Shown: positions 1-6,297, counted from the stretch's first letter. The stretch is 11,477 bases of DNA from DATHSN01 sp035464115 (GCA_035464115.1 DATHSN010000252.1:1-11477); one strand, 5' to 3'. The notes: generated by a model not told the origin, from the letters alone. Made by a program: numbers and translations.

Positions 1-601
1 CGATCTCGAGGTCGCGCAGGAGCCCGTCGGCGAGGTCGTACACCCAGCCGTGGACGTGGAGCCGGCGCTCGCCGTGCCAGGCCCGCTGCACGAACGACGT
101 GGTGCACAGGCGGTACACCTGCTCGCGCACGTTGAGCTCCACCAACCGGTCGCGGCGCGCCTCGAAGTCGTCGATGGCGTCGATCTCGGCCTGGTGCAGC
201 CGGTGCACGTCCTTGATGTTGCGCAGCCACTTGTCGATCAGCCCGTGGTACGAGTGGTCGAGCGCGGCGGTGACGCCCCCGCAGCCGTGGTGCCCGCACA
301 CGATGACGTGCTCCACGCGGAGGACCTCCACCGCGTACTGCAGCACCGACATGAGGTTCATGTCGGTGTGCACCACCAGGTTGGCGATGTTGCGGTGGAT
401 GAACATCTCGCCGGTGCGGGTGCCGGTGATCTCGTTGGCGTTCACCCGGCTGTCGGAGCACCCGATGAAGAGGAACCGGGGATGCTGCTCGGCGGCGAGC
501 CGCTCGAAGTGCTCCGGGTCGGCCTCGAGCTGCTCGGTGACCCACCGCCGGTTGTTGACGAAGAGCTGCTCGTAGCTCGTGACCCCCGCCCACTCGTCCA
601 C
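1..601 (-). CDS. beta-class carbonic anhydrase (3' end cut off by window edge)
   Basis: This enzyme interconverts CO2 and bicarbonate using one zinc ion, normally in the cytoplasm. Reading from a GTG at 601 there are 200 codons and no stop before the left edge, so a short C-terminal piece is missing (family members are usually about 200-220 residues). The zinc ligands of the beta class are all visible: Cys48 and Asp50 in GCSDSRV, then His104 and Cys107 in VCGHHGCGGV. The dyad Asp50-Arg52 is intact and the segment GEMFIHRNIANLV is typical. I chose GTG601 because the protein then opens like its relatives (a short lead-in, then YEQLFVNNRRWV) and a GGAG lies just upstream with a tight spacing of about 3 bases; the frame stays open further upstream, so a longer start is possible. 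It is divergent from the SCO1-like gene, with 178 bp between the starts. Family assignment is firm; physiological role (pH, carboxylation supply) is inference. Confidence 0.95.
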   Translation of the reverse strand, partial: MDEWAGVTSYEQLFVNNRRWVTEQLEADPEHFERLAAEQHPRFLFIGCSDSRVNANEITGTRTGEMFIHRNIANLVVHTDMNLMSVLQYAVEVLRVEHVIVCGHHGCGGVTAALDHSYHGLIDKWLRNIKDVHRLHQAEIDAIDDFEARRDRLVELNVREQVYRLCTTSFVQRAWHGERRLHVHGWVYDLADGLLRDLEI

Positions 602-632
602 GGCTCCGACGCTACCCGGGCGACCGCGAGCG

Positions 633-646
633 CCGTCGATCGACGG
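633..646. promoter_or_regulatory. perfect 14-bp palindrome in divergent intergenic region
   Basis: The sequence CCGTCGATCGACGG is a perfect inverted repeat with no spacer. It sits 32 bases upstream of the carbonic anhydrase GTG and about 134 bases upstream of the SCO1-like ATG. Its position suits a dimeric regulator's operator for the carbonic anhydrase gene, but no clear -35/-10 pair is visible and a 14-bp GC-rich palindrome may arise by chance in such DNA. The rest of 602-779 shows nothing else I can assign with confidence. Confidence 0.3.
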
Positions 647-779
647 TGTGCCATAGGTCCCGTGTCGGGCGCCGTTGGTCACGACCTGTCGGTTCGCGCT
701 TGGCGACGTCCGGTGCGTCAGAGACACTGCTGCGAGCTCGCCACCGGGGCGGAGCCACGACCACGTGAGGGGGGTGAGC

Positions 780-1412
780 ATGAGAGCCGGACCGACCTGG
801 CGCACCGCCGTCGCCCTCGTGCTCGCCGCGCTGCTCGCCTCGGCGTGCGGGGGCGACGACGACGGGCCCGGCTTCGCGGGCATCACCCGCGACGACCCGA
901 TCCTGGTCGACGTCAGCCTGACCGAGGTGGCGGCCGCCGGACCCGAGCGCGACTTCGAGCTGCGGGCCGACGACGGTGGGCTGCTCTTCGTCTACTTCGG
1001 CTACACGTCGTGTCCCGACCTCTGCCCCACCACGATGTCCGACGTCCGTCAGGCGCTCAGCCAGCTCGAGCCGGGTGAGGCGGCGCGCGTGAGCGCCGCG
1101 TTCATCACCGTCGATCCCGAGCGCGACACCCCCGACATCATGGTGCGCTACCTCGACCACTTCTTCGACGGGGCCCACGCCCTGCGGCCCGCCGACGAGT
1201 CCGAGCTCCGTGCCGTCGAGGCGGCGTTCGGCGCCTCGTCGGAGATCACCCCCCGCGACGACGGCGGCTACGACGTGAGCCACACCGCCATCTCCTACGT
1301 GGTCGACAGCGCTGGTCGTGTGGTGGTCGAGTGGCCCTACGGGGTGGCGGCCGACGACATGGCCGCCGACCTCCGCCTGCTGCTCGCCCAGATCGACGGA
1401 GAGCCGACGTGA
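780..1412 (+). CDS. SCO1/SenC-family copper chaperone-like lipoprotein
   Basis: Proteins of the SCO1/SenC/PrrC family are thioredoxin-fold, membrane-tethered proteins that deliver copper to, or reduce, the CuA site of cytochrome c oxidase on the outer face of the membrane. The 210-residue product has a lipoprotein signal: Arg residues near the N-terminus, a hydrophobic stretch (about 10-20) and a lipobox ending LLASAC with Cys23. The SCO signature is complete: Cys78 and Cys82 in GYTSCPDLCPTTM, and the distal copper ligand His168 in DVSHTAISYVVD. I chose ATG780 because it places the signal peptide at the N-terminus and follows an AGGGGGG tract; an in-frame GTG at 774 would add only two residues. 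Starts further upstream (to 675) would put 35 atypical residues ahead of the signal peptide. Its stop overlaps the next gene's start (GTGA, 1409-1412), so the two are probably cotranslated. Confidence 0.93.
   Translation: MRAGPTWRTAVALVLAALLASACGGDDDGPGFAGITRDDPILVDVSLTEVAAAGPERDFELRADDGGLLFVYFGYTSCPDLCPTTMSDVRQALSQLEPGEAARVSAAFITVDPERDTPDIMVRYLDHFFDGAHALRPADESELRAVEAAFGASSEITPRDDGGYDVSHTAISYVVDSAGRVVVEWPYGVAADDMAADLRLLLAQIDGEPT
1409..1412 (+). promoter_or_regulatory. GTGA stop/start overlap coupling SCO1-like and cupredoxin-like genes
   Basis: The TGA stop at 1410-1412 shares two bases with the GTG start at 1409-1411. Such 4-base overlaps usually allow a terminating ribosome to re-initiate, which keeps the two products in a fixed ratio. 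Confidence 0.75.
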
Positions 1413-1783
1413 GCGGCCGCACGGGTGCGGTGGTCGGCGCGGTCGTCGCCGTGGTGGTGCTCGTCGGTGCGGTGATCGGACTGGTCGTGGTCCTCGGCGG
1501 CGACGACGGCCGCACCGTCGAGTTCGTGGTCGAGGCCGGCACCGGGAACCGCCTCGCGGCCGGGGAGGACATCGAGATCATGCCCGAGGAGGTGCTGCTC
1601 GAGGTCGGCGACGAGATCCGCATCGTCAACGAGGACTCGCGGGCCTACCTCGTGGGGCCCTACTTCGTGCGCGCCGGCGAGACCGTCGCGCAGCGCTTCG
1701 ACCGACCCCAGGAGCTGGTGGGGGCCTGCGACCTGAGCGGCGGCGGCGAGATCCGCATCGTCGTCACCGGCCGCGGCGCCTGA
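1409..1783 (+). CDS. membrane-anchored cupredoxin-like protein, copper ligands apparently degenerate
   Basis: This 124-residue protein begins at a GTG that overlaps the stop of the SCO1-like gene. It has one N-terminal membrane anchor (about residues 7-29, almost all V/A/G/L/I) followed by a compact extracytoplasmic beta domain. The order PEEVLLEVGDEIRIVNEDS, then VGPYFVRAGETV, then a C-terminal LVGACDLSGGGEIRIVV, is cupredoxin-like. In copper-binding members I would expect a His near position 80 and a Cys-x-x-His near the C-terminus; here position 80 is Tyr and the Cys107 motif reads CDLS, so only the Cys remains. It may therefore be a structural or partner protein rather than an electron carrier, or use other ligands. 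Pairing with a SCO-type gene supports a role around copper or cytochrome oxidase assembly. The fold assignment is by pattern only, and the expected ligand positions come from memory of the family. Confidence 0.7.
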   Translation: MSGRTGAVVGAVVAVVVLVGAVIGLVVVLGGDDGRTVEFVVEAGTGNRLAAGEDIEIMPEEVLLEVGDEIRIVNEDSRAYLVGPYFVRAGETVAQRFDRPQELVGACDLSGGGEIRIVVTGRGA

Positions 1784-1797
1784 CGGACCCGACGACA

Positions 1798-1813
1798 CCC
1801 CTGGATCCGGGGG
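1798..1813 (+). terminator. possible terminator hairpin after the SCO1/cupredoxin unit
   Basis: CCCCTG (1798-1803) can pair with CGGGGG (1808-1813) around a GATC loop, giving six pairs including one G-U. It lies 14 bases after the cupredoxin-like stop and before the next gene. The only T-run (TTTT, 1828-1831) is 14 bases further on, so it is not a classical intrinsic terminator; in GC-rich actinobacteria such U-less hairpins are often proposed as terminators. Confidence 0.35.
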
Positions 1814-1832
1814 CACCTGCGGAGTACTTTTC

Positions 1833-1850
1833 GTGTGACATTCGTCTCAC
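1833..1850 (+). promoter_or_regulatory. imperfect inverted repeat directly before the ribosome-binding site of the repeat-protein gene
   Basis: GTGTGAC (1833-1839) and GTCTCAC (1844-1850) form an inverted repeat with a 4-base ATTC spacer and one mismatch in seven. It abuts the GAGAGG ribosome-binding site at 1851-1856. It could be an operator or a small mRNA hairpin affecting translation. No convincing promoter hexamers are visible next to it. Confidence 0.35.
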
Positions 1851-1856
1851 GAGAGG
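1851..1856 (+). promoter_or_regulatory. ribosome-binding site fixing the start of the repeat-protein gene
   Basis: GAGAGG ends 8 bases before ATG1865. This favours ATG1865 over an in-frame GTG at 1835, which lies inside the inverted repeat and lacks a comparable upstream purine tract. Confidence 0.6.
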
Positions 1857-1864
1857 CAGCCGTG

Positions 1865-4303
1865 ATGCCCGATCCCGCCGACACGTCCCGACAGGCGGCG
1901 GCCGCCGCGGCGTCGGCCCAGCGTTCCGCTGATCAGCCCGCCGCAGCCGCGGCGCAGGCGCGGGGCGCGGCCCGCGATGTGGTGGACGATGCCACCGAGG
2001 CCACGGCGCCGGCGCGGGGTGCGGCCCGCGGTGTGGTCGACGATGCCACCGAGGCCACGGCGCCGGTCGTCGAGGAGGCCACCCGTCTCGTCGAGTCCGC
2101 CGTCGATGATCCGGTCGGCACGGCCACCGAGGTGGCCGAGGCGGCGGCCACGGCCGGCGCGAGCGCCCTGCCGGGGGTGGGCTACGACCCCGTCGAGCAG
2201 GTCGTGACCTACGAGTCACGCGCCGAGTGGACCACCCGGTCCGGGGAGAGCCGCTCGGACCACAGTCAGCAGGTCGGGACCACCGTCGACCTCGACGATC
2301 AAGAGGCGGCGTTCGCGCGCGACTACGCGCGCCGCACGGACCACGGTGGCGGGGTCACCGGGAACCTGTCTCAGAGCACGACGGTCGAGGTCGACGTGCC
2401 CGATCAGCAGGTCGACGTGGCCTTCGAGGAGCACCACAAGGTCGAGGGGCCCAAGGGCTTCCATGAGACGGCCACCTCCATCACCGGCTCCGCCGACCTC
2501 GACGACCAGACGGTGAGCGGTCGCTATCGCTTCGACTCGCACCGCGAGACCGACGAGGGCACGACCACCGAGCACACCTCGGTCTCGGGTCGCGCCGACG
2601 GCAGGGCCCAGACGGCCTCCGGTGAGTTCGTCCGTTCGGTGTCGACCACCGACGACGAGGGCGCAGCCAGCACCGAGACCTCGGGTGAGGGCGAGGCCGA
2701 CCTCGGGTCATCGACCGCCGAGGGCGAGGGTCGCCACGTCAGCCGCACGGTCACCGAGGAGGGTGAAGACGTCAGCGTCACTCGGGGCGGCGGCAACGTC
2801 GACTGGGAGGAGAAGAGCGCCGCGGGCTGGTTCCGCAACGAGGAGCGCACCACGACCGACGAGGGCGTCACCGCCACGACCACCTCCGGCCACGTCGACG
2901 TCGCCGCCGGCGGTGAGCGGATCGCGGGCGGGGTCCGCCACACCGAGACCAGCCGCGACACCGAGGGCACCGAGACCGCGGAGACGATCGCCGTCGCCGG
3001 GTCCTACGACCGTGAGACCGGGTCCGCTCAGGGCGAGGTCGGTCACTCCCGGTCGACCTTCGGTCCCGAGGGGGCGTCGGGGCAGTCGACCGAGGTGGGC
3101 GTCGCCTACGACGGCGCGGACGGCAGCATCGCCGCGTCGGCCACCCACACGAGGTTCGAGCAGACCGACGAGGGCCGCACGTCGCTCGAGGCGCAGGGTT
3201 CGGCCGAGATCGACCAGGAGGCGCAGACCTACGCGGGGCAGGGCTCGGTCACGGCCACCGAGGTCGACGAGGACGGCACCACCGTCGTCCAGCACGGTCG
3301 GGGCAGCTTCGACGTCGACCTCGCTGACGGGCGCTATGCCGGAGAGGGCGCCTACACCCGTGCGGTGGGCACCGAGGACGAGACGGTGGTGCAACGGGTC
3401 TCCGGCAACTTCGCGGCCGACCTCGAGGAGCAGTCCTACGGCGCCGGTGGGGGCTACGACCGGCTCCACACCGATGACACGGGCACCCGCCAGCAGTCCG
3501 TCGCAGCCGCGGGCGAGCTCGACCTCGACGACAAGACCGGCGTCGCCCAGGTCGGCTACACCCACGACTACCAGGGCGACGACGTCGCGTACGGCGGGAG
3601 CGTCGAGCGGCGGGCCGAGGTCGACCTCACGTTCGGCAGCGGATCGGCCCACGCCGAGACGGGTGGCCATGCGTCCAACGACCTCGGCTCGGCCGCCGGT
3701 GCGGTCGAGCGGGGCGCCCACCTCGACGTGTCGGCCGGCACCGCAGGCGTCTACGGCTCGAACGAGGGGCAGGTGACCAACGACGTCGGGTCGTTGGCGG
3801 GGCACAGCTCGGGTGCCTTCGAGGTCAGGGTGGGTGACAGCGGCGGCCCGATCCCGCAGATCGACATCGACGCGGAGGGCACGATGGGGGGCTCGTTCGC
3901 CACCGAACCGGTCCAGGGCAGCGCCGCCATCGGCACCGACGGGGGCCACCTGAGCGGGGGTGTGTCGATCGGTGGGGTCACCGCATCGGCCGGCCTGTTC
4001 GCGGGGGCCGACGGGTTCGGGGCGGGCGGCTCCCTCGACACGTCCGAGGCCCAGGCGGCCGCTCAGCAGGCGGCCGACGATGCCCAAGCTGCGGCCGAAC
4101 AGGCCCTCGCCGACGCGCAGGCCGCGGCCGAGCAGGCGGCGGCCGAGGCCCAAGCTGCGGCCGAGGCCGCGGCCAAAGCCGCGCAGGAGGCGACCGAGGC
4201 GGCGGCCAAGGCGGCCGCCGACGCGGCGTCGGCGGTCGGCGACACCGCGTCGGGCGCAGCGGATGCCGCGACCGACGCCTGGAACGACTTCTGGGGCGAC
4301 TGA
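1865..4303 (+). CDS. unrecognised large repeat protein: Ala-rich helix, 34-residue beta repeats, hendecad C-terminal helix
   Basis: I do not recognise this 812-residue protein as a named family. In order: residues 1-113 are Ala-rich and probably helical, with an 18-residue unit duplicated at 32-67; residues 115-595 are fourteen tandem repeats of 34 residues (two of 35, one of 37); residues 596-728 continue as decayed repeats, then a Gly-rich stretch; residues 729-783 are five 11-residue repeats of the AQAAAEQALAD kind; the end is WNDFWGD. Each 34-mer looks like two beta strands joined by a DEG-type turn at positions 11-13, with a Gly mid-way through the second strand and an Asp-rich turn after it. 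There is no signal peptide, membrane segment or sortase motif, so it looks cytoplasmic. It has no Cys, very few Lys and Met, and many D/E/T/S/G. Start chosen from the GAGAGG at 1851-1856. It appears to be transcribed alone. Possible roles (surface or granule coat, stress protectant, scaffold) are speculation. Confidence 0.85.
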   Translation: MPDPADTSRQAAAAAASAQRSADQPAAAAAQARGAARDVVDDATEATAPARGAARGVVDDATEATAPVVEEATRLVESAVDDPVGTATEVAEAAATAGASALPGVGYDPVEQVVTYESRAEWTTRSGESRSDHSQQVGTTVDLDDQEAAFARDYARRTDHGGGVTGNLSQSTTVEVDVPDQQVDVAFEEHHKVEGPKGFHETATSITGSADLDDQTVSGRYRFDSHRETDEGTTTEHTSVSGRADGRAQTASGEFVRSVSTTDDEGAASTETSGEGEADLGSSTAEGEGRHVSRTVTEEGEDVSVTRGGGNVDWEEKSAAGWFRNEERTTTDEGVTATTTSGHVDVAAGGERIAGGVRHTETSRDTEGTETAETIAVAGSYDRETGSAQGEVGHSRSTFGPEGASGQSTEVGVAYDGADGSIAASATHTRFEQTDEGRTSLEAQGSAEIDQEAQTYAGQGSVTATEVDEDGTTVVQHGRGSFDVDLADGRYAGEGAYTRAVGTEDETVVQRVSGNFAADLEEQSYGAGGGYDRLHTDDTGTRQQSVAAAGELDLDDKTGVAQVGYTHDYQGDDVAYGGSVERRAEVDLTFGSGSAHAETGGHASNDLGSAAGAVERGAHLDVSAGTAGVYGSNEGQVTNDVGSLAGHSSGAFEVRVGDSGGPIPQIDIDAEGTMGGSFATEPVQGSAAIGTDGGHLSGGVSIGGVTASAGLFAGADGFGAGGSLDTSEAQAAAQQAADDAQAAAEQALADAQAAAEQAAAEAQAAAEAAAKAAQEATEAAAKAAADAASAVGDTASGAADAATDAWNDFWGD
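1958..2065 (+). repeat. two 54-bp direct repeats inside the repeat-protein gene
   Basis: Units 1958-2011 and 2012-2065 match at 51 of 54 bases and encode ARGAARDVVDDATEATAP and the same peptide with one D-to-G change. Near identity at synonymous positions indicates a recent duplication or ongoing homogenisation, unlike the old diverged 34-residue repeats downstream. Confidence 0.9.
2207..3649 (+). repeat. fourteen tandem ~102-bp units encoding a 34-residue beta-hairpin-like repeat
   Basis: Aligning residues 115-595 on the turn gives eleven units of 34, two of 35 and one of 37 residues, adding up exactly to the 481 codons of this interval. Examples of the first 13 residues are TYESRAEWTTRSG, RYRFDSHRETDEG, WFRNEERTTTDEG and SATHTRFEQTDEG. 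Conserved places are Gly at 13, Gly near 23, Asp at about 26-28 and small residues plus Gly at 33-34. Units differ strongly in sequence, so they are ancient. At least two decayed units, with NDLG and NDVG turns, follow to about 3850. Confidence 0.85.
4049..4213 (+). repeat. five 33-bp units encoding 11-residue (hendecad) helical repeats
   Basis: Residues 729-783 of the repeat protein split cleanly into AQAAAQQAADD, AQAAAEQALAD, AQAAAEQAAAE, AQAAAEAAAKA and AQEATEAAAKA. An 11-residue period places three helical turns per repeat and is known from group 3 LEA proteins, apolipoproteins and synucleins, where helices form on membranes or on drying. The resemblance is one of pattern, not demonstrated homology. 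Confidence 0.8.
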
Positions 4304-4336
4304 CCGCAGCCGGGCGGCGCCTCAGCGGGCCGGTCA
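4301..4336. terminator. possible bidirectional terminator holding both convergent stop codons
   Basis: TGACCG (4301-4306) and CGGTCA (4331-4336) are perfect inverted arms, and GCC (4309-4311) can pair with GGC (4328-4330) past a 2-base bulge. The arms contain the TGA of the repeat-protein gene on the plus strand and the TGA of the flavodoxin-like gene on the minus strand. There is no T-run on either side. Confidence 0.4.
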
Positions 4337-5050
4337 GCGGTACTCGGGGTTCTCCGGGAAGCCGAAGCGCTCGCCGTCGGCCCACCGCGGGCGCTGGTTG
4401 CCGTGGGCGGGGATCCCGCCCGCGTCGCGCAGCATGCGGGCCAGGTGCAACAGGTTCCACGTCATGAACGTGGTGTTGCGGTTGGTGAAGTCGTTGTCGA
4501 GGCCGATGCCGTCGTCGCCATAGGACGGGCCGGGGCCCACCTCGCCGATCCAGCCGGCGTCGGCCTGCGGGGGGATGGTGAAGCCGAGGTGCTGCAACGA
4601 GTAGAGGACGTTCATGGCGACGTGCTTCACGCCGTCCTCGTTGCCGGTGACCAGGCAGCCGCCGACGCGGCCGTAGTACGCGTACTGGCCCGCCTCGTTG
4701 AGGATCCCCGAGTAGGCGTAGAGCCGCTCGATCACCCGGGCGCACACCGACGACTTGTCGCCGAGCCAGATGGGCGTGCCGATCACGACGATGTCGGCGG
4801 CCATCACCCGGTCCTGGATGGCAGGCCAGTCGTCGCGGGCCGCGCCGTGCTCGGTCATGTCGGGGTACACGCCGGGCGCGATGTCGTGGTCGACGGCGCG
4901 CACCAGGTCGACCTCGACGCCGACGCTGCGGAGGATCGCGATCGACCGGTCCATCAGCAGCTGGGTGTGCGACAGGGTGGGCGAGGGGTTCAGGGTGCAG
5001 TTGACGAAGATCGCCCGTAGGTCGTCGTAGGTCGGGTCCATGGCTGTCAT
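4334..5050 (-). CDS. flavodoxin-fold NAD(P)H-dependent FMN reductase-like oxidoreductase
   Basis: The 238-residue product has the flavodoxin / NADPH-dependent FMN reductase layout. A first strand and phosphate-binding loop is followed by a helix (AIFVNCTLNPSPTLSHTQ, about 13-30); then ADIVVIGTPIWLGDKSSVC (about 85-103) supplies the loop that packs on the flavin ring, and GRVGGCLVTGNEDGVKHV (about 128-144) the third flavin-contacting region. Proteins of this kind bind FMN and transfer electrons from NAD(P)H to quinones, flavins or xenobiotics in the cytoplasm; the substrate here cannot be read from sequence. ATG5050 is chosen because it overlaps the stop of the upstream hydrolase-OsmC gene as ATGA and has a GGAG four bases before it; ATG5041 is an alternative three codons in. 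Coupling to the OsmC fusion suggests a shared job in redox or electrophile stress. The C-terminal part after about residue 180 is longer than in minimal flavodoxins. Confidence 0.85.
   Translation of the reverse strand: MTAMDPTYDDLRAIFVNCTLNPSPTLSHTQLLMDRSIAILRSVGVEVDLVRAVDHDIAPGVYPDMTEHGAARDDWPAIQDRVMAADIVVIGTPIWLGDKSSVCARVIERLYAYSGILNEAGQYAYYGRVGGCLVTGNEDGVKHVAMNVLYSLQHLGFTIPPQADAGWIGEVGPGPSYGDDGIGLDNDFTNRNTTFMTWNLLHLARMLRDAGGIPAHGNQRPRWADGERFGFPENPEYR
5047..5050 (-). promoter_or_regulatory. ATGA stop/start overlap coupling hydrolase-OsmC and flavodoxin-like genes
   Basis: On the minus strand the ATG at 5050-5048 shares two bases with the TGA at 5049-5047, so the two genes are probably translated in series from one mRNA. 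Confidence 0.75.
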
Positions 5051-6297
5051 CGTGCTCCGTCTCGGGTCGGTGGGGCGGCCACGGTCGTGGCGATGTGCGA
5101 GCTGCGCTCGAGCGTGCGGTGCACCGGGCAGCGGTCGGCGATGCGGGCCAGCGCGGCGCGGGCGTCGTCGTCGAGGTCGCCCTCGAGGTGCAGGGTGCGC
5201 TCGAAGTGGTCGATGGCGCGGCCATCGCCCCGGACGCAGGCCTCGCAGTCCTCGGCGTGGGCGGTGCGGTGGCGCACCTCGACCCGCACCCGGTCGAGGG
5301 GCAGGCCCTTGCGGTCGGCGTAGAGCCGCAGCGTCATCGACGTGCACGCGCCCAGCGCCGCACCCAACAGGTCGTAGGGCGACGGGCCGGCGTCGAACCC
5401 GCCGACGTCGACCGGCTCGTCGGCAAGGAGGTGGTGGCCGCCCGCCACGACGTGGTTCAAGAAGGTGCCCTGGCTGGTCTCGGCCACGACCACCTGGGCG
5501 GTGCGCGCCGGGATCGGCGCTGCCGGGTTGTCGTCGACGAGGTAGCGCTCGGCCCAGGTGGCCAGCACCCGGGCCGCGTACACCGCGTCGTCGCGGTTCG
5601 ACAGCAGGTGGTCGGCGCCGTCGAGGGAGACGAAGCTCTTCGGGTGGCGGGCCGCGGTGTAGAGCCGGGCCGCGTTGTCGACGCCCACGATGGCGTCGAC
5701 GGGGGAGTGCAGGACCAACAGCGCAGACCCGAGGGCCGCGGCCCGCTCCTCGATCGAGTGCCCGGCCAGGTCGTCGATGAGCTCGCGCCGGATGGTGAAC
5801 GGGCGCCCGCCGATGTCGACGGTGGCCCGGCCGCTCGCCTCGATGGTGGGCAGGTCGTCGACGAACAGCTTGGTCACGTGGGTGGCGTCGGCCGGGGCGC
5901 CGATGGTGACCACGGCCCGCACCTCGGGCAGGTCGGCGGCGACGGCGACCGCCGCCGCCCCACCGAGGCTGTGGCCGATGAGCAGCTGGGCGGGCCGGTG
6001 GTGGACCCGCAGCCAGTCGGCCGCGGCCCGCAGGTCCCCGAGGTTCGAGGAGAAGTCGGTGTTGGCGAAGTCGCCCTCGCTGGCCCCGAGCCCGGTGAAG
6101 TCGAAGCGCAGCACCGCGATGCCGTGGGCGTTGAGCTCGGCGGCGATGCGGCCCGCGGCGAACACGTCCTTCGAGCACGTGAAGCAGTGGGCGAACAGGG
6201 CGTAGGCCCGCGGTGGCCCCGCGGGGAGGTCGAGGCGGGCGGCGAGCGCCACCCCGTGGCTGCCCGGGAAGCTGACCTTGATCCGCGAGGTGGTCAC
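5047..6297 (-). CDS. bifunctional alpha/beta hydrolase-OsmC family protein
   Basis: This 416-residue protein is a known type of fusion. Residues about 1-255 form an alpha/beta hydrolase with the nucleophile elbow GHSLGG (Ser110), the acid Asp201 in HSPVDAIVG and the base His230 in GADHLLS; the oxyanion side is likely in FAHCFTCSKD. Residues about 268-406 form an OsmC/Ohr-like domain with the peroxidatic Cys318 in GACTSMTLR and the second Cys390 in RCPVHRTLE. OsmC domains reduce organic hydroperoxides; the hydrolase substrate is unknown. An additional pair, Cys351 and Cys354 (DCEAC), lies between the two active cysteines. The start is GTG6297, supported by GGAG at 6308-6305 with 7-base spacing. 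It is the first gene of a two-gene unit with the flavodoxin-like reductase and is divergent from the VTT operon. The domain calls are firm; the physiological substrate is not known. Confidence 0.93.
   Translation of the reverse strand: MTTSRIKVSFPGSHGVALAARLDLPAGPPRAYALFAHCFTCSKDVFAAGRIAAELNAHGIAVLRFDFTGLGASEGDFANTDFSSNLGDLRAAADWLRVHHRPAQLLIGHSLGGAAAVAVAADLPEVRAVVTIGAPADATHVTKLFVDDLPTIEASGRATVDIGGRPFTIRRELIDDLAGHSIEERAAALGSALLVLHSPVDAIVGVDNAARLYTAARHPKSFVSLDGADHLLSNRDDAVYAARVLATWAERYLVDDNPAAPIPARTAQVVVAETSQGTFLNHVVAGGHHLLADEPVDVGGFDAGPSPYDLLGAALGACTSMTLRLYADRKGLPLDRVRVEVRHRTAHAEDCEACVRGDGRAIDHFERTLHLEGDLDDDARAALARIADRCPVHRTLERSSHIATTVAAPPTRDGAR

Noticed and set aside
677..686. GGTC-AC-GACC small inverted repeat upstream of the SCO1-like gene
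   Set aside because: Four-base arms are expected by chance in such DNA and there is no extension.
50..1078. Plus-strand open frame covering the carbonic anhydrase and the SCO1-like start
   Set aside because: It is antisense to the carbonic anhydrase with all zinc ligands and out of frame with the SCO1-like gene.
1824..1829. TACTTT as a -10 element for the repeat-protein gene
   Set aside because: No matching -35 element lies 16-18 bases upstream and the match to the consensus is weak.
2708..4153. 481-codon open frame antisense to the repeat protein
   Set aside because: The plus-strand frame has regular repeats, a ribosome-binding site and a sensible stop; the antisense product is compositionally biased and lacks motifs.
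1865..4303. The repeat protein as an outer-membrane barrel or a secreted adhesin
   Set aside because: No signal peptide, no sortase motif, no hydrophobic belt in the strands, and both ends are Ala-rich helices.
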